From the NCBI GenBank assembly GCA_028283745.1, contig JAPWJZ010000004.1, forward strand, positions 124,001 through 188,000: a stretch of 64,000 bases of DNA. The letters run 5' to 3'. A program made the translations under genes and the position numbers. Under the pieces are notes generated by a model, which saw only the letters and a program-made list of their open reading frames with translations, did not search any database and was not told where the DNA came from. The stretch's first letter is position 1; every line of letters starts with the position of its first letter. The DNA is from Micavibrio sp. (GTDB taxonomy: Bacteria > Pseudomonadota > Alphaproteobacteria > Micavibrionales > UBA2020). This document shows positions 61,789 through 64,000 of the stretch, one piece after another.

Positions 61789-62062
61789 TGATATCTCCTG
61801 TTAACGGACAAATTGAATAATTGCGCCCCAGTGTCACCCCATGCGCGCCGCGCCGCAAGGTGCAAAATTTCTTTAAATAACGGTCATCCGGCGGCGCTTT
61901 TGACGCGTATAAAGCATGAGAGAAAAGCCTTCACTTATGCTGGAAAGGGTAGTAATTTCGCCCTGCCGAGCTACCTTGAAGGCAGCTTGAAGAATGGGAA
62001 TAAGGGCACGCGCTTGATTTATAAGGCTGCCTTTTACATTTGCCACAGAAAGGACAAATATA
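61789..62062. other. Divergent intergenic region upstream of dnaK
   Basis: 274 bases between the peroxidase gene and dnaK. No CIRCE repeat, RNA gene or transposon is visible. It holds the candidate heat-shock promoter noted at 62013. Confidence 0.5.
62013..62042 (+). promoter_or_regulatory. Weak candidate sigma-32-type promoter for dnaK
   Basis: CTTG at 62013-62016, then 16 bases and TTTACATTTG at 62033-62042, which partly matches the CTTG-N17/18-CYTATNTNNG pattern reported for alphaproteobacterial heat-shock promoters. The first base, another base and the spacing deviate. Confidence 0.28.
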
Positions 62063-64000
62063 ATGAGCAAAATCATCGGGATAGACCTTGGCACTACCAA
62101 CTCCTGCGTTGCCGTGATGGAGGGTGACAAAGCCCGCATTATCGAAAACGCCGAAGGCGCGCGCACCACGCCTTCCATGATCGCCTTCACCAAGGACGGC
62201 GAGCGTCTGGTCGGTCAGCCGGCAAAACGCCAGGCGGTCACCAACCCCGACAAAACCCTCTACGCGATCAAGCGCCTGATTGGCCGCCGCTTTAACGAGC
62301 CGGAAGTCAAAAAAATGCGCGACAAAGCCCCCTTCAAAATCGTTGAAGGCGACGGCGGCGCGGCCTGGGTCGAAATCGACGGCGAAAAATTCGCCCCCTC
62401 GCAAATCTCGGCCATGGTGCTGCAGAAAATGAAGGAAACGGCTGAAAACTACCTTGGCGAAAAAGTCACCAAGGCTGTCATCACCGTACCCGCTTACTTC
62501 AACGACAGCCAGCGCCAGGCCACCAAAGACGCCGGACGCATTGCCGGCCTTGATGTGCTGCGCATCATCAACGAGCCGACGGCGGCAGCGCTTGCCTACG
62601 GCCTCGACAAGAAAAACACCGGCACCATCGCGGTCTATGACCTTGGCGGCGGCACGTTTGACGTGTCCGTCCTCGAAATCGGCGACGGCGTGTTTGAAGT
62701 CAAATCCACCAACGGCGACACGTTCCTCGGCGGTGAAGACTTTGACCTGCGCATCATCGACTTCCTGGCCGATGAATTCAAAAAAGAACACAACATTGAC
62801 CTGCGCAAAGACAAGCTTGCACTGCAGCGCCTGAAGGAAGCCGCTGAAAAAGCAAAAATCGAGCTGTCGTCCGCCGTGCAGACCGAAGTCAACCTGCCCT
62901 TCATCACCGCAGACCAGAACGGCCCGAAACACCTTGTCGTCAACCTCAAGCGCGCAAAACTTGAAGAGCTGGTCGGCGACCTGATTTCGAAAACCATCGA
63001 GCCCTGCCGCGCTGCGCTGAAAGATGCGGGCGTGAAACCGTCCGACATCGATGAAGTCGTCCTCGTCGGCGGCATGACGCGCATGCCCAAGGTCATCGAA
63101 ATCGTGAAGGAGTTCTTCGGCAAGGAACCCCACCGCGGCGTGAACCCCGACGAAGTCGTGGCAGACGGCGCGGCGATCCAGGGCGGCGTGCTGGCTGGCG
63201 ACGTGAAAGACGTACTGCTGCTGGACGTCACCCCGCTGTCGCTGGGCATTGAAACGCTGGGCGGCGTCTTCACGGCACTCATCGAGCGCAACACCACCAT
63301 CCCGACCAAGAAGTCGCAAAGCTTCTCGACCGCGGAAGACAGCCAGAACGCTGTCACCATCCGCGTGTTCCAGGGCGAGCGCCAGATGGCGGCGGACAAC
63401 AAAATGCTTGGCCAGTTCGACCTTGTCGGCATTCCGCCCGCACCGCGCGGCGTGCCGCAGATCGAAGTCACGTTTGACATCGACGCCAACGGCATCGTGC
63501 AGGTTTCGGCAAAAGACAAGGCAACCGGCAAGGAGCAGCAGATCCGCATCCAGGCCTCGGGCGGCCTTTCCGACGCCGACATCAAGCGCATGGTGAAGGA
63601 AGCCGAAGAAAACGCCGGCGCGGATAAAGAACGCCGCGACGCCGTTGAAGTCCGCAACCGTGCGGAATCCCTGGCGCATTCTTCCGAAAAAACGCTGAAG
63701 GACGCGGGCGAGAAAATTCCCGCTGACGACCGTAAGCTGGTCGAAGGCGCGATTGCCGATGTCCGCTCCGCGCTTGAAGGCAGCGACCTTGCCGCTATCA
63801 AGCAAAAGACCGAAGCGCTGCAGGAAGTATCCATGAAACTGGGCGAACACCTGTACCGCGACGAGCAGGCGGCTGGCATGGGCGCGAATACTGCGGCCAA
63901 TGAAGCCGGCGATTCCGACAAGGCCGGCGCCAAGGCGGATGACGCCGAGATCGTCGATGCCGAATTCACGGAAGTGGATGAAGGCGGCAACAAAAAAGGC
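62063..64000 (+). CDS. dnaK: Hsp70 chaperone DnaK (3' end cut by window)
   Basis: 646 residues are present, with no stop before the window edge; DnaK is usually about 630-650, so only a few are missing. ATP-dependent folding chaperone. The N-terminal ATPase domain (1-385) shows [33 protein letters not shown] and [12 protein letters not shown]. The substrate-binding domain follows from about 395 ([14 protein letters not shown]), then a helical lid. The C-terminus is Ala/Asp/Glu-rich and reads [14 protein letters not shown]. The usual downstream dnaJ lies outside. It is 5.8 kb from grpE. Confidence 0.98.
   Translation, partial: MSKIIGIDLGTTNSCVAVMEGDKARIIENAEGARTTPSMIAFTKDGERLVGQPAKRQAVTNPDKTLYAIKRLIGRRFNEPEVKKMRDKAPFKIVEGDGGAAWVEIDGEKFAPSQISAMVLQKMKETAENYLGEKVTKAVITVPAYFNDSQRQATKDAGRIAGLDVLRIINEPTAAALAYGLDKKNTGTIAVYDLGGGTFDVSVLEIGDGVFEVKSTNGDTFLGGEDFDLRIIDFLADEFKKEHNIDLRKDKLALQRLKEAAEKAKIELSSAVQTEVNLPFITADQNGPKHLVVNLKRAKLEELVGDLISKTIEPCRAALKDAGVKPSDIDEVVLVGGMTRMPKVIEIVKEFFGKEPHRGVNPDEVVADGAAIQGGVLAGDVKDVLLLDVTPLSLGIETLGGVFTALIERNTTIPTKKSQSFSTAEDSQNAVTIRVFQGERQMAADNKMLGQFDLVGIPPAPRGVPQIEVTFDIDANGIVQVSAKDKATGKEQQIRIQASGGLSDADIKRMVKEAEENAGADKERRDAVEVRNRAESLAHSSEKTLKDAGEKIPADDRKLVEGAIADVRSALEGSDLAAIKQKTEALQEVSMKLGEHLYRDEQAAGMGANTAANEAGDSDKAGAKADDAEIVDAEFTEVDEGGNKKG

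Noticed and set aside
61931-63850. 639-codon antisense frame opposite dnaK
   Set aside because: DnaK is certain on the plus strand; the antisense product is rich in Phe, Val and His without domain signatures.

Overview
The window is chromosomal DNA from a GC-rich Gram-negative bacterium, most probably an alphaproteobacterium. The reasons are the gene neighbourhoods (hrcA beside rph/rdgB/hemW and grpE/dnaK, fused cysNC, aroQ-accB-accC, fmt-def next to rmuC), an RND pump with an outer-membrane lipoprotein, many exported proteins, and a second GrpE of alphaproteobacterial type. A free-living or predatory lineage such as Micavibrionales is possible, but that is a guess. Coding density is high on both strands. 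I saw no tRNA or rRNA gene, CRISPR array, phage gene or transposase.

Layout. 1-7.0 kb: carbohydrate use (two GH13 enzymes, a GH37 trehalase, glucokinase) with a threonine-dehydratase-like gene; together they would turn trehalose or maltodextrins into glucose-6-phosphate. 7.0-11.8 kb: sulfur amino acids (cystathionine gamma-synthase/lyase, CBS, divergent cysE and a coupled FAD/NAD(P) protein). 11.8-19.3 kb: one operon, tetR-adaptor-RND pump-outer-membrane factor-DinB-like, whose operator fills the promoter spacer. 19.4-22.8 kb: sulfate activation (cysD, cysNC, a 5'-truncated cysQ). 22.9-28.4 kb: a CbxX-type AAA+ ATPase, rmuC, def, fmt, truA. 28.5-29.4 kb: two small paralogous proteins, each with its own promoter and terminator. 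29.4-38.7 kb: an inactive-peroxiredoxin/2OG oxygenase fusion, aroQ-accB-accC, a YceI-cytochrome b561-YceI operon, a GST, an epimerase and a GH130 enzyme. 38.8-48.4 kb: a PAS histidine kinase, uvrB, and several small or exported unknowns. 48.4-53.4 kb: hemW, rdgB, an ankyrin protein, an unknown, rph and a J-domain protein. 53.5-64 kb: hrcA, two different grpE genes in tandem, an accessory stretch (unknowns, an HREDGPA-repeat protein, a fused acyltransferase/acyl ligase, a peroxidase), then dnaK running off the end.

The most unusual points are the tandem dissimilar grpE pair in an interrupted hrcA-grpE-dnaK locus, the overlapping divergent hrcA/J-domain promoters, the paired small helical proteins with matching promoters, the TetR operator sitting exactly between -35 and -10, apparent leaderless starts for tetR and cysE, and the cysQ gene that lost its 5' end at the cysNC stop codon. 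All functional calls come from reading motifs; no database search was run.
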